64,000 nucleotides of DNA from Natronobiforma cellulositropha (GCF_025629245.1 NZ_JANZXN010000006.1:124001-188000), one strand, 5' to 3'; counted from the stretch's first letter, positions 42,698 through 52,366 are shown. Numbers and translations are program-made. The notes: generated from the sequence alone by a model not told the origin.

Positions 42698-43834
42698 TCA
42701 GCGTCTCGCTTCGATCTCTTCGTAGATCCGGTTCGTCCGTTCGGCAACTCCGTCCCACGAGTACTCTGTCTTGGCCAGTTCGTACGCGTTCGCCGCCCAC
42801 CGATTCCGTTCGCCGGGATCAGACAGCGCCCGGCGAAGCCCCTCCGCGATCGAATCGGGTGACTTCAGCGGTACTAGGTACCCGGTTTCCTCGTGGTTGA
42901 CGAACTCTTCGATCCCCTCAGCTTCGGTCGTGATCACGGGCGTCTCGGACGCCCAGGCCTCGAGCAAAGTCAACGGGTGCCCTTCCCAGATCGAGGGGAG
43001 GACGAACACCGATGCGCGGCGGTAGTACTCAGGAATCGCCTCGTCGGGGACTCGGCCCTCGAACGAGACGCGGTCGGCGATGCCACGTTTTCTGGCCAGG
43101 CTGCGCAAGGTCTCCTCCTCGGGGCCGGAACCGACGATCACGAGGTCCGTGTCGGGGAGTTCCTCGGCAACCTGTGCAAACCCATCGACAAGGTCGTTCA
43201 CCCGTTTCCGGGGAACGAGACGACCGAGGAAGAGGATTTCGTCGCGCCGTTCGACATCGGTGTTGAAGCGTTCTAGGTCAACGCCGTTGGGGACACACGA
43301 GAAGTGGTCGTGGTGGTTCCCAAGTAGGTCTAAGTGTTCCTGATTGACCGAAATGACGTGGTCGTAGTTGAAAGTAAGCACAAGTTGGCGTTCGATCCAG
43401 AGCTTTAGCGAGGCGAGCGGTGAGTCGTCATCACGGCCAATACCGGTCGTCAACGTGGTCCCGTGGACGGTTAGCAACGTCGACGCGTCGGTCAGCGCAC
43501 CGGCGACTCGAGTTGGGACCGCTGGTAAGAACGTGTGTCCGTGGACGATGTCGAACTCCTCAGTGAGCAGTTGGGGAATCGGCGTCGCCATTGAGGTGGC
43601 GCGACCGATAGGGTTCCAGTACTCCGTCGTCGGTTTCAGTCGGTGGAGTCGGACATTCCCATCGGCGTACGTCTCGAGTTCGGTGTAGGACTCGCCGTCT
43701 TTCCGCAGTGCGCGGGTATAGATGTCGATTTCGTGATTAAATTCTTTCGCGAGTGCGATCGAGAGCTCCTCAACGTGGATCGGCCCACCACCAGTTTCTG
43801 GCCACCAGTCATCCTGTATCATTGCAATTCTCAT
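42698..43834 (-). CDS. Family 4 glycosyltransferase
   Basis: The 378-residue GT-B enzyme has the N-terminal DDWWPETGGGPIHVEELSIALAKEF, and the E-x7-E motif in EGHPLTLLEAWASETPVITT. LFLGRLVPRKRVNDLVDGF provides the basic catalytic patch. It acts in the cytosol on a lipid-linked or nucleotide-linked acceptor. Its stop lies 4 bases after the convergent phosphodiesterase-like gene. G+C is near the genome average. Confidence 0.93.
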   Translation of the reverse strand: MRIAMIQDDWWPETGGGPIHVEELSIALAKEFNHEIDIYTRALRKDGESYTELETYADGNVRLHRLKPTTEYWNPIGRATSMATPIPQLLTEEFDIVHGHTFLPAVPTRVAGALTDASTLLTVHGTTLTTGIGRDDDSPLASLKLWIERQLVLTFNYDHVISVNQEHLDLLGNHHDHFSCVPNGVDLERFNTDVERRDEILFLGRLVPRKRVNDLVDGFAQVAEELPDTDLVIVGSGPEEETLRSLARKRGIADRVSFEGRVPDEAIPEYYRRASVFVLPSIWEGHPLTLLEAWASETPVITTEAEGIEEFVNHEETGYLVPLKSPDSIAEGLRRALSDPGERNRWAANAYELAKTEYSWDGVAERTNRIYEEIEARR

Positions 43835-44149
43835 TGACAGTCGACGCCTCCCTTTCTGAGTGACTGGTCCAATTGTGAAATGTGATGTGTGATTTTGGGA
43901 AATGCATGTGAGTCGGTCGGTTGTTTTCCTGTGTAATCGGATACAGTCACACAGAAACCAAGTATTCCAAGAAACCTTACAACTCGATTAGAGGTTTGCC
44001 CGAATAGTTGTGGTAGGGAGAAGAATAACGCCGGTGGTATCTTTCTCATGGTGCTATCAATCTCAATACACTCATATGAGCATTTGCATACATACAAGAC
44101 AGATGTAGAATCTATATGTTTTATACACGATTGAAGTGAGTACCCTGCT
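43835..44149. other. AT-rich divergent promoter region
   Basis: This stretch of 315 bases is AT-rich and contains no credible frame. It separates the divergent GT4 genes at 43834 and 44150 and must hold both promoters; TATA-like AT runs are visible near 44100-44130 (ATATGTTTTATACACG), about 28 bases before the 44150 ATG. Confidence 0.5.
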
Positions 44150-45274
44150 ATGAAGATTGCGTTCGTCTCCAACGTCGTCTACCCGTTCGTAACTGGTGGT
44201 GCAGAGAAACGAATCTACGAGATTGGGACACGACTCGCAGCAAGCGGTCACGACGTGACGATCTACGGGCGTCACTTCTGGGACGGTCCCCAAGAGATGG
44301 ATTACGAGGGACTAACGCTTCGTGCAGGTGCACCAGAACGAGACCTCTACACGGAGGACCGGCGCTCGATTACCGAGGCACTCGACTTCTCGGCTCGGAT
44401 GCTTCCAACGCTACGAAAGCACATCGACGAACACGACATCGTCGTCGCCTCCGTTTTCCCGTACTTTCCCGTGATCGCCTCGAAGTTTGCCACACTGAGG
44501 AGAGACGTCCCACTGGTTACGACCTGGCACGAAGTGTGGCTCGATTACTGGGACGAGTACCTCGGTACCCTCGCACCGTTCGGAAAGGTCACCGAGCGAG
44601 TCACCGCACGGGTCCCCCATCATCCGGTCGCCGTCTCGAGCGTGACTGCCGACCGGCTCACACAGATCTGGCCGACGTCAGAGCCGATCGACGTCGTACC
44701 GAACGGGATCGATGTCGAAGGAATCAGAGCCACACCAGCCGCAGAAGACGGCTTCGACGTACTGTTTGCTGGGCGCTTGATCGCGGATAAGAACGTCGAC
44801 ATTCTGCTCGAGGCGTTCGATCGAGTGGCGAGCGAGCACGATGTAACACTCGGTATCGTAGGTGATGGGCCGGAACGCCAGCGACTAGAAGAGCAGGCCA
44901 GCCGTCTCGAGAACACCGACCAGATCACGTTCTGTGGCTTTCTCGAGGAATACGACGACGTGATCGGACAGATGCACGCTGCATCGGTCTTCGCCTCACC
45001 CTCGACCCGAGAAGGGTTCGGTATCGCCTACGCAGAGGCGATGGCAGCGGACTGCACGGTGATCGCAGCAGAGCATCCGGAGTCTGCAGCGGGAGAAGTG
45101 ATCGGGGACGGGGGATTCGTCGCGAAACCGACGGTCGAACAGGTGGCACAGACGCTCGTTCGAGCGATTAGCGGTGAACGGCCACCCGTGGAGCCGGTCG
45201 ACCGGGCAGCCCAGTACGACTGGGACCGTGTAGCAGCGCACGCACTGGAAACGTATCGAGCGTCACTGGCGTGA
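44150..45274 (+). CDS. Family 4 glycosyltransferase
   Basis: The 374-residue GT-B enzyme starts MKIAFVSNVVYPFVTGGAEKRIYEIGTRL. It contains VPNGIDVEGI, LFAGRLIADKNVDILLEAF and the E-x7-E motif EGFGIAYAEAM. These define a retaining GT4 that uses a nucleotide sugar donor. The TATA-like TTTTATACACG lies about 28 bases before the ATG, so it is probably leaderless. It ends the glycan cluster; the lasso peptide cluster begins 160 bases downstream. Confidence 0.93.
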   Translation: MKIAFVSNVVYPFVTGGAEKRIYEIGTRLAASGHDVTIYGRHFWDGPQEMDYEGLTLRAGAPERDLYTEDRRSITEALDFSARMLPTLRKHIDEHDIVVASVFPYFPVIASKFATLRRDVPLVTTWHEVWLDYWDEYLGTLAPFGKVTERVTARVPHHPVAVSSVTADRLTQIWPTSEPIDVVPNGIDVEGIRATPAAEDGFDVLFAGRLIADKNVDILLEAFDRVASEHDVTLGIVGDGPERQRLEEQASRLENTDQITFCGFLEEYDDVIGQMHAASVFASPSTREGFGIAYAEAMAADCTVIAAEHPESAAGEVIGDGGFVAKPTVEQVAQTLVRAISGERPPVEPVDRAAQYDWDRVAAHALETYRASLA

Positions 45275-45430
45275 GTTAACACCCGCGAGACGCCGAACTC
45301 GATTAACAACGGATCCGAAAAGACCACAGCAGCCGCTCTTCAGGGCATCATCGGCCACGACTATTCGCGGATGGAGATTTTTCCCATGGAGTTAGATTTA
45401 TGTTCGCACGAATATATATTTCTGCTATTG

Positions 45431-46636
45431 ATGGGGAAAACTTTCCGTCCAGAACAGCGACTCGTCGTGTCGTGTAGCCGGACGGACGAGGGGGACGAAA
45501 CGGAGCGCGTGGCGCTCCTCGAGGGGGATCTCGACTGGGAGCGCGTTACGGAACTCACACGTGTACACGGCGTGAGCGCGCTCGTCTACGGGAAGGTGAA
45601 CGAACACGAAGCGCGGGTGCCGGACGACGTACTCGAGCGCTTGCGAACGCAGGCGCGCCACGTCGCCCAGCGAAACCTGCGGATGCTGGGCGAGGTCGCA
45701 ACGCTCTCAGCTGCGTTCGCGGAGGCGGGCATCCGGGCGATTCCGTACCGAGGACCGGTCGTCGCCCAGCTCGCCTACGACAACGTCGGCCTGCGGACGT
45801 TCGGCGACCTCGACTTTCTGGTGCCCCACGAGGAGTTACCGGCGGCGAGGGCGTGTCTGCTCGAGCGTGGCTACGAGCCGCGGTACATCCTGCCGTCGAC
45901 GATGGAGCTCACGCCGACACAGGAGTGGGCGTACATCCGGTTCGCGCGCGACTATCCGTTCACACACGGGAGCGAGCCGTTCGAGGTCGAACTCCACTGG
46001 CGGGTGATCTCCCAGCACTTTCCGACGGCGATCGACCTCGAGATGGTGTGGGACCGGCGAGAGACGCTCACCGTTGCAGGGACCGAGGTGCCGGTACTCT
46101 CGGCCGAAGACCGGCTGTTGATGCTGTGCGTCCACGGGACGCGCCACGAGTGGGAGCGCCTGCAGTGGATCTGTGACGTCACCGAGTTCCTCGCGCGCTA
46201 CGAGGTCGACTGGGACGCGCTCGAGCGGCGCGCGGGCGAGCACCACTGTCGCCGGATGGTCTATCTCGGCCTGGCCGTCTCGAGAGAACTCCACGGAACG
46301 ACACTCCCGGCTGCGGTCGAGGAAGCGATCGACGCCGATCCGGTCATCGCAGACCTCACCGAACACGTCTGTCGAAACCTGTTCGATCACACCGGCGGGT
46401 GGAGTACGGACCTGCGTCGCTACCAGTCGCGGACGCTCGAGCGCAAGCGGGATAAGGCGAAACTCTGGCTCAGCTGGGCGTGTAAGCCCGACCGCGGAGA
46501 CATCGAGACGGTGGCGTTTCCGAAGCCGCTCGTGCCGTTGTACGTCGTGGTCAGATGGCTGCGCTTCGCGAGCGCGGCGGTTCGCCGCGTCCGACGCGAC
46601 CGGCGTTCGACCGACGAGCGGGTGGAGGTGACGTGA
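45431..46636 (+). CDS. PF14907-type nucleotidyltransferase of lasso cluster
   Basis: The 401-residue protein resembles nucleotidyltransferase family 5 (PF14907): PEQRLVVSCSRT start, GDLDWERVTELTRVHGVSALVYGKV, then R-x-FGDLDFLVPHEEL with the acidic pair near residues 124-131, and LHWRVISQHFP. Family members occur in bacterial lasso peptide clusters beside kinase and exporter genes (paeninodin type); their reaction on the peptide is unknown. ATG 45431 is chosen because upstream codons are AT-rich promoter-like sequence; ATG 45386 is possible. It overlaps the exporter gene (GTGATG), so the two are one operon. Confidence 0.85.
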   Translation: MGKTFRPEQRLVVSCSRTDEGDETERVALLEGDLDWERVTELTRVHGVSALVYGKVNEHEARVPDDVLERLRTQARHVAQRNLRMLGEVATLSAAFAEAGIRAIPYRGPVVAQLAYDNVGLRTFGDLDFLVPHEELPAARACLLERGYEPRYILPSTMELTPTQEWAYIRFARDYPFTHGSEPFEVELHWRVISQHFPTAIDLEMVWDRRETLTVAGTEVPVLSAEDRLLMLCVHGTRHEWERLQWICDVTEFLARYEVDWDALERRAGEHHCRRMVYLGLAVSRELHGTTLPAAVEEAIDADPVIADLTEHVCRNLFDHTGGWSTDLRRYQSRTLERKRDKAKLWLSWACKPDRGDIETVAFPKPLVPLYVVVRWLRFASAAVRRVRRDRRSTDERVEVT

Positions 46637-48459
46637 TGAGCGGCGACGGGGCGGCGTCTACGGGCGAACCCACCCTGAACGAGAAGTTTCACGCGCTCGT
46701 GCGCGTCGCGAAGTACCGGCCGAAGCAGGCCGCGCTGATCCTCGCGTTGAGCATGGTGGCGGCGCTGTTCGAGGGCATCGGCGTCAGCTTCATCGTCCCG
46801 ATCATCGAGATCGCCCAGGCCGACGGTGAGGTCGCCGAGGAAGCGACGGGCGTGGTGGCGTACTTCGTCTCCCTCTATCAGTTCGTCGGCGTCGAGCTGA
46901 CCCTCGAGACGCTGGTCGGCGGTCTCGCGCTGGTGATGGTGATCAGGTATCTGACGAACTTCCTCGTGGCGTGGCTGCAGGCGTCGCTGAGTACGAACTA
47001 CCTCGGCGAGCTTCGCCAGCAGGCCTACGACCGGCTGCTGGCGGCCGAGATCGCCTACGTCGACGCGGAGGATACGGACCAGGTGACGAACACGGTGATC
47101 ACCGAGACGGTCCAGTCGGCCCACGTGATCACACAGCTGTTGAAGCTGCTCGAGGTCGTCTTCTTCGCGGCCATCTACATCACGGTCGCACTCCTGCTCT
47201 CGCCGACGCTGACGGTGGCGACGGTCGTCGTCCTCGGCGTGATCGCCGTCCTGAGCCGCGTCGCGCTGCGGGCGGGCTACGAGATCGGTGAGGAGGTCGC
47301 GCAGGCGAACGAGCGGATTCAGGGGCTGGTCAACGCCGGGACGCGCGGGATCAGGGAGGTGAAGCTGTTCAACATGACCGACGACGTCAGCGGCGAGTAC
47401 CGGCGGACGATCGACCGCTTCGTCCGCACGCGCATCGGCCTCCAGCGCAACCAGGCGGCGCTGAAGAACGTCAACCAGCTGCTCAACGCGCTGGTCGTCT
47501 TCGCGCTGATCTACGTCGCGCTCGCGCACCTCTCGCTCTCGTTCGCCTACCTCGGGGGCTTTCTCTTCGCGATGTTTCGTCTGGCCCCGCTGGTCAGTAC
47601 GCTCAACAACCTGCTGTACGGCATCGACGGCGCGCTCCCCCACCTCGTGCGGACCCAGCACCTCATCGACGAGATGGAGCGCCACGAGGAGTCGAGCGGC
47701 GAGCGGGCGGCACCGAACCCGATCACCGAACTTGCCGTCGACGACGCCAGCTTCCACTACGCCAGCGGCAACGGCGTCAGAAACGTCTCACTGCGCGTCG
47801 AGCGCGGCGAGACGGTCGCGCTGGTCGGCCCGTCGGGGGCCGGAAAGTCGACGATCATCTCGTTGCTGACTCGGCTCTACGATCCCGACGAGGGATCGGT
47901 GCGCGCAAACGGCGTCTCGCTCTCGGAACTCGGTCTCGAGTCCTGGCACGACCGGGTGGCGATCGTCCGCCAGCACCCGTTCCTGTTCAACGAGACCCTG
48001 CGCTACAACGTGACGATCGGCAACCGGGAGGCGAGCGAGACGGACATCCGCCGCGCCTGTGAGGTGAGCCAGGTGTCGGCGTTTCTCGAGGAGTTGCCCG
48101 ACGGTCTCGAGACACGCGTCGGCGACGACGGGGTGCGCCTCTCGGGGGGCCAGCGCCAGCGCGTCGCCATCGCGCGGGCGCTGTTGACCGACGCGGACGT
48201 GCTGATTCTCGACGAGGCGACGAGCGAACTCGACTCGCCGACCGAGGAGGCGATCGTCCGCGGCATCGAGGGACTCGAGCGCGAGTACGCGACGGTCGTC
48301 ATCGGCCACTGGCTCTCGACGGTCCAGGGGGCCGATCGGCTCTACGTGGTCGCCGAAGGCGCGGTCGTCGAGTCGGGCAGCCACGAGGAGTTGCTCGCCG
48401 CCGGCGGCGAGTACGCCAGGCTGTACGACGCCCAGATGGAGTCGGTGACGGTGCCGTGA
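46636..48459 (+). CDS. ABC exporter (fused permease and ATPase) of lasso cluster
   Basis: The 607-residue half-transporter has about six transmembrane helices over residues 30-320 (ALILALSMVAALFEGIGVSFI, FVVRYLTNFLVAWLQ region). The nucleotide-binding domain carries Walker A GPSGAGKST (residues about 398-406), signature LSGGQRQR (about 502) and Walker B VLILDEATSELD (about 522); the switch His is in VVIGHWLST. It matches lasso peptide exporters (D genes), which secrete the peptide and give immunity. It overlaps the upstream nucleotidyltransferase stop. Confidence 0.92.
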   Translation: MSGDGAASTGEPTLNEKFHALVRVAKYRPKQAALILALSMVAALFEGIGVSFIVPIIEIAQADGEVAEEATGVVAYFVSLYQFVGVELTLETLVGGLALVMVIRYLTNFLVAWLQASLSTNYLGELRQQAYDRLLAAEIAYVDAEDTDQVTNTVITETVQSAHVITQLLKLLEVVFFAAIYITVALLLSPTLTVATVVVLGVIAVLSRVALRAGYEIGEEVAQANERIQGLVNAGTRGIREVKLFNMTDDVSGEYRRTIDRFVRTRIGLQRNQAALKNVNQLLNALVVFALIYVALAHLSLSFAYLGGFLFAMFRLAPLVSTLNNLLYGIDGALPHLVRTQHLIDEMERHEESSGERAAPNPITELAVDDASFHYASGNGVRNVSLRVERGETVALVGPSGAGKSTIISLLTRLYDPDEGSVRANGVSLSELGLESWHDRVAIVRQHPFLFNETLRYNVTIGNREASETDIRRACEVSQVSAFLEELPDGLETRVGDDGVRLSGGQRQRVAIARALLTDADVLILDEATSELDSPTEEAIVRGIEGLEREYATVVIGHWLSTVQGADRLYVVAEGAVVESGSHEELLAAGGEYARLYDAQMESVTVP

Positions 48460-48589
48460 CCGCGAGGGTGTGCGCCGTCGCACCGGCGACTCGAGGGGAG
48501 CCACCTCGAGTGCGGCGACGGGTGGCCGGAGCAGAAACAGACAAGTGTTCTGACGGGAATAGTGTGAAACAACCGCAGCGCGGGGGGCT

Positions 48590-49516
48590 ATGAACTACTA
48601 CGAAGCATACGGGATGACACTCGAGTCGGCGTTCGAGATGCCGGAGTTGCCGAGGGCCGAGCGGGTGGAGACGCCGGACGTCGAGATTCGTCGCGGCGAG
48701 GTCGAACCGGTCTCGGAGTGGGTCGAGGGGGAAGGCGGCCGCCGGATCCAGGCCGACGGCGACGTCTGTCGGCTCAGCTACGAGACCATCGGCTCGTTTC
48801 GCGTCGCGAAGGGGCGCGAAGTGGTGTTCGACCCGGTCTCCGAGGAGATTCCGACGATGAAGCTGTTCCGTCGGCTCATCCAGAACGAGATGATGGGCGT
48901 CCTGGCCCACCAGCGCGGCCTGCTCGTACTCCACGCGAGCGCCGTCGCCGTCGACGGCCGGGCGGCGGTGTTTCTGGGACCACGCCGGGCCGGAAAGTCG
49001 ACGACAGCGGCGGCCTTCCACACCCACGGCCACACCCTCATCGAGGACGACGTGGTGGGGATTCGCTTCGACGAGGACGGTCCCGTCGTCGTCCCGGGCG
49101 TCCCCCAGTTACGGCTGCTCCCCGACGCGGCCGACGCACTCGCGGTCGCGAGCGCGCCAGCGCCGACGACCGACGACGGCTCCGGAAAGCGCTACGAGCG
49201 CGTCGACCCCGTCCCCGAGCCGGTTCCCCTCGCGGGCTGTTACGTGCTCGAGGAGGGTGAGACGCTGGAACTCGCGCCGGTTCCCGCGCGCGAGCAACTG
49301 TTCGGGCTGATCGCGAAGACGTACGTCGCCGGACTGCTCGACGAGACGGGGACGACGGCGGCGAACTTCGAGCAGTGTTCGACGGTCGTCGAGACGACGC
49401 CGGTACAGCGACTCTGCCGCCCCAAGCGCCACGAAGTGTTACCGGCGCTGGTCGACCTGGTCGCTACGGATCTGGAGGCGGCGGCGTCCGACGGAATCGG
49501 GCACCGGCCAGCGTGA
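48590..49516 (+). CDS. HPr-kinase-like protein (K1) of lasso cluster
   Basis: The 308-residue protein has the C-terminal HPr kinase/phosphorylase fold: LVLHASAVAVDGRAAVFLG leads into Walker A GPRRAGKSTT (about residues 130-139). LIEDDVVGIRFDEDGPVVVPGVPQLRL supplies the acidic metal ligands. The N-terminal 100 residues carry YEAYGMTLESAFEMPEL typical of such kinases in lasso clusters. PadeK-type homologues phosphorylate a Ser in the lasso tail or precursor. A second copy lies at 52558-53478. The start ATG is supported by MNYYEAYGMTLESAF and a GTGTTCTGACGGGAATAGTGT stretch upstream without TATA. Confidence 0.88.
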   Translation: MNYYEAYGMTLESAFEMPELPRAERVETPDVEIRRGEVEPVSEWVEGEGGRRIQADGDVCRLSYETIGSFRVAKGREVVFDPVSEEIPTMKLFRRLIQNEMMGVLAHQRGLLVLHASAVAVDGRAAVFLGPRRAGKSTTAAAFHTHGHTLIEDDVVGIRFDEDGPVVVPGVPQLRLLPDAADALAVASAPAPTTDDGSGKRYERVDPVPEPVPLAGCYVLEEGETLELAPVPAREQLFGLIAKTYVAGLLDETGTTAANFEQCSTVVETTPVQRLCRPKRHEVLPALVDLVATDLEAAASDGIGHRPA

Positions 49517-49644
49517 GGACGGCGCCACAGGTACGTGACCCAGGCACAAGATAAATGGGTGTTCGCTGTGTTCGTCAGGTGGCGACGAGCGCACGGTGGT
49601 GGAGTCGGTCGTAAAGTGGCGACGAGTCCACCAGCGGGCCCCTC

Positions 49645-49794
49645 TCAGAGGGAGACGACCGAGCCCACCAGCGGGGTGATCTCGGAGTACTCGTCGTCGC
49701 CGTTTCCGACTTTGTTCTGCTGCGTGATCGATTCGACCGAACCGTACTCGGTGACTTCGGGAGCGACGTAGCTACCGGATGGCTTGTGAGACAT
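49645..49794 (-). CDS. Lasso precursor peptide A1
   Basis: This 49-residue frame on the minus strand is too short for automatic calling. The leader has YVAPEVTEYGSVESIT (residues 9-24), matching the lasso leader pattern Y-x2-P-x-(L/V)-x3-G-x5-T. After Thr24 comes Gln25. If cleavage follows the usual Thr(-2) rule, the core begins at Gln26, with Asp33 at position 8 and Asp34 at position 9. Alternatively the core begins at Gly30 (GNGDDEYSE), with Glu38 at position 9. The tail reads ITPLVGSVVSL. A TATA element at 49819-49828 lies 29 bases before the ATG. The paralogue A2 is at 53526-53675. Confidence 0.85.
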   Translation of the reverse strand: MSHKPSGSYVAPEVTEYGSVESITQQNKVGNGDDEYSEITPLVGSVVSL

Positions 49795-50204
49795 CGGACT
49801 AACTTACAACGTATTTGGCTATAAAACTTTTCCCTTTGATTACAATTTCCAATGGATATATCCCTCAGATCCTATTTTCGACCGTATGTATTAATACACG
49901 AGACGGAGCCATCCGGCGGCAGACGCCACCGTACGGCGCTAATTCACTCGCCTCGCCCTCGAGAGTATGTGTCGGAGAGATAGTACAGACGAGGTGACTT
50001 GTTCCGGAGTGGAAGGGGCGAGCCGGTCGGTGGAACCCACAGTACTGGTTCCTGCATCGACACAGATCACCAGCGTCACGGCCGCATCCCGCTGCCTATA
50101 AAAATTGTCCCTGGATATGTTGGGAGAGGATCGCCGAACACGATCGATTCCTCGAGTACATGTGTGAAATATTAATACAGCGGGCGAAGTACACCTGCCA
50201 AGAC
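49795..50204. other. Divergent promoter region of A1 and B1
   Basis: No gene is seen in these 410 bases. It contains the A1 promoter (AGTTTTATAG, minus strand, 49819-49828) and, near the right end, AT-rich GAAATATTAAT at 50166-50175 about 34 bases before the B1 start. The middle is moderately AT-rich and free of convincing frames. Confidence 0.55.
49819..49828 (-). promoter_or_regulatory. TATA element of lasso precursor A1
   Basis: AGTTTTATAG on the minus strand is centred 29 bases before the ATG at 49794, so the precursor mRNA is leaderless. It supports A1 as an expressed independent gene. Confidence 0.6.
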
Positions 50205-50489
50205 ATGACAGACACATCCGTCAGCGAGTCGACGGTCGTCGCCGCGGGGGACCACCTGACGACGGAACTCGAGGGTGAACTCGTGATCCTCGACGCCGAC
50301 TCGGGGACCTACTACGGCCTGAACGAGGTCGGCCGCCGGATCTGGGAACTGATCGACGAACCCCGGTCGGTCGCCGACATCGAGCGACGACTGCTCGAGG
50401 AGTACGACGTCGAGCGCGAGCAGGTCGCAGCCGACGTGCGCTCGCTCGTCGACGACCTCGCCACGAGGGGACTGGTCAGCCTCGAGTGA
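50205..50489 (+). CDS. PqqD-like leader-binding protein (lasso B1, RRE)
   Basis: The 94-residue protein is a PqqD-type RiPP recognition element: VVAAGDHLTTELEGELVILDADSGTYYGLNEVGRRIWELIDEPRSVADIERRLLEEYDVE in segments. It contains the beta-strands plus three helices of the winged-helix fold. Family proteins bind the precursor leader (Y-x2-P-x-L-x3-G region) and hand it to the leader peptidase. ATG 50205 is chosen over 50160 because MCEILIQRAKYTC upstream is not RRE-like. The stop overlaps the cyclase start (GTGA), so both are cotranscribed. Confidence 0.93.
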   Translation: MTDTSVSESTVVAAGDHLTTELEGELVILDADSGTYYGLNEVGRRIWELIDEPRSVADIERRLLEEYDVEREQVAADVRSLVDDLATRGLVSLE

Positions 50490-52366
50490 GCGGGTTCGTC
50501 GCCCTCTACCGCCCGGGCGAGACGGTCGAAGAGAGCGAACTCGAGCGGCTCACGGCGACGCTCGCCCACCGGGGACCGGGGAGACCGACGCGCTGGCGTG
50601 AACGGAGCGTCGGTCTCGGCCACCAGCACCTCGAGACCACACCGGAGGCGCGTTACGAACGTCTCCCTTACGTGGACGAGCGCCTCGCGCTCACGGCCGA
50701 CGTCCGCCTCGACAACCGTGGGGCGCTCCTCGAGCGCCTCTCGCTGTCGGGCGATCCGGCACGGATTCCGGACGGGGAGGTGCTCGCGGCGGCCTACCGG
50801 CGGTGGGGGCGACGCTGTCCCGAACACCTCGTCGGCGCGTTCGCCTTCGCCATCTGGGACCGCGAGCGCGAGTGGCTCTTCTGTGCGCGCGACCAGCTGG
50901 GGATCAAGCCGTGTTACCTCCACCGCTCGCCCGGCGTGGTCGCCGCCGCCACGACGCTCCCGACGCTGCTCGAGGTGGCCGGTCTCGAGGCGACCCTCGA
51001 CGAGCGTGCGGTCGGCGACTACCTCGCGGGCCGCTTCGCCGACCGCGAGCGAACCGTCTTCGCCGAGGGAGGTCGCCTCCCGCCGGGGCACTCGCTGACG
51101 GTGACGGCCGACACCTGCGAGCGCCACCGCTACTGGTCGCTCGCGGACGTCGATCCGCTGCCGCGGCGCTCCCGGGGCTACTACGAGCGTCGCTTTCGCG
51201 ACCTGTTCGAGGCGGCCGTCACCGCGCGCGTGCGCACCGCCGGACCGGTGGGGTCGTTCCTGAGCGGCGGCATCGACTCGAGTTCGATCACCGCGCTCGC
51301 GGGCCGACTCCACGAGCGGCCGATACACGCCGTCTCGGCCGTCTTCGAGGAGGTGACCGCCTGTGACGAGCGCGCGTTCGTCGACGCCGTCCTCGAGACC
51401 GGCGCGTTCCGCCACCACACCGTCGCGGGCGACCGAGTTCCGCCGCTGTCGGCGCTCGAAGACCTGCTCGAGCACCACGGGCGTCCCTACTACCCGTCGC
51501 TGTGTATGCTCGTCCCGCGACTCTACGAGACGGCCGCCGGCGCGGGCGCGAGCGTCGTCCTCCACGGCTACGGCGGCGACCAGACGATGGGGTCCGATCC
51601 GCGCGGCTACTTTCGCGACCTCGCCCGTCGGGGCCGACTGCTCGCGCTCCGGCGGGAACTGCGCGGCTACTGTCGGCGCAACCCCTGGCTCGAGCCGCGA
51701 GCGGTCCTGTACCACGACGTCTGTCGCCCGCTGGCGCCGACGCCGGTCAGGCGGGCCTACCACGCCCGCTTCGAACCGGGCCACTACACGGACGCGACGC
51801 TCGCCCCCATCGAGCCGGCGTTCGCCCTCGAGAGCGGACTCGAGGGGCGACTGCGCCGCGACGCGCTCACGCCCGAGCCTCGCACACAGGCGGCGCTCAG
51901 ACGGCGCGCACTCTCGCGCGACGAACCGGCGTTCAACCTCGAACTCAACGACGCGATGGCGGCCGCGGTGGGCGTCGAACCCCGCTACCCCTACTTCGAC
52001 GTGCGCCTCGTCGAGTTCGCGGCGGCGCTGCCGGCCGGCACCACCGTCTCGGCGGGACGCGACCGGACGGTCGTCCGCGACGCGCTCGCCGACGTCCTCC
52101 CGCGCGCCGTCCGCGAGCGCGACGACAAGACGGAGTTCTCCCCGAACGTCCTCCGGACGACCCGCCGCTACGAACGCGAGCGAATCGAGACGACCCTGTT
52201 CGAGTCGACGCCACGCACCGATCCCTACCTCGACTTCGCGGCCCTCGAGCGCGCGTTCGCCCGCCTCGAGCGCGGGGACGCCTCGGTGAGCGACGCCCGG
52301 GGGCTCCTGATGGCGACGACGCTCGAGCGCTGGTGTGAGCGCTACGGCCCGGAAACGACCGTATAG
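50486..52366 (+). CDS. Lasso cyclase C1 (asparagine synthetase-like)
   Basis: The 626-residue protein has both halves of an asparagine synthetase B. The N-terminal Ntn domain begins MSGFVALYRPGE, with Ser where the glutaminase Cys should be, so it cannot use Gln. The ATP-binding domain carries SGGIDSSS at residues 260-267. Lasso cyclases use this domain to adenylate the side chain of Asp/Glu in the core and close the macrolactam with the N-terminus. Start is GTG 50486, overlapping the B1 stop by four bases. It is followed after 36 bases by the A3 precursor gene. Confidence 0.92.
   Translation: MSGFVALYRPGETVEESELERLTATLAHRGPGRPTRWRERSVGLGHQHLETTPEARYERLPYVDERLALTADVRLDNRGALLERLSLSGDPARIPDGEVLAAAYRRWGRRCPEHLVGAFAFAIWDREREWLFCARDQLGIKPCYLHRSPGVVAAATTLPTLLEVAGLEATLDERAVGDYLAGRFADRERTVFAEGGRLPPGHSLTVTADTCERHRYWSLADVDPLPRRSRGYYERRFRDLFEAAVTARVRTAGPVGSFLSGGIDSSSITALAGRLHERPIHAVSAVFEEVTACDERAFVDAVLETGAFRHHTVAGDRVPPLSALEDLLEHHGRPYYPSLCMLVPRLYETAAGAGASVVLHGYGGDQTMGSDPRGYFRDLARRGRLLALRRELRGYCRRNPWLEPRAVLYHDVCRPLAPTPVRRAYHARFEPGHYTDATLAPIEPAFALESGLEGRLRRDALTPEPRTQAALRRRALSRDEPAFNLELNDAMAAAVGVEPRYPYFDVRLVEFAAALPAGTTVSAGRDRTVVRDALADVLPRAVRERDDKTEFSPNVLRTTRRYERERIETTLFESTPRTDPYLDFAALERAFARLERGDASVSDARGLLMATTLERWCERYGPETTV

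Noticed and set aside
42698-45274. Glycosyltransferases as tailoring enzymes of the lasso cluster
   Set aside because: They belong by position and orientation to the glycan cluster; known lasso clusters rarely glycosylate and nothing in the sequence links them.
49601-49644. Imperfect copy of the A1 tail codons (CCGCTGGTGG-CTCG) after the A1 stop
   Set aside because: About 15 bases with one mismatch in G+C-rich DNA; it could be chance or slippage and gives no frame.
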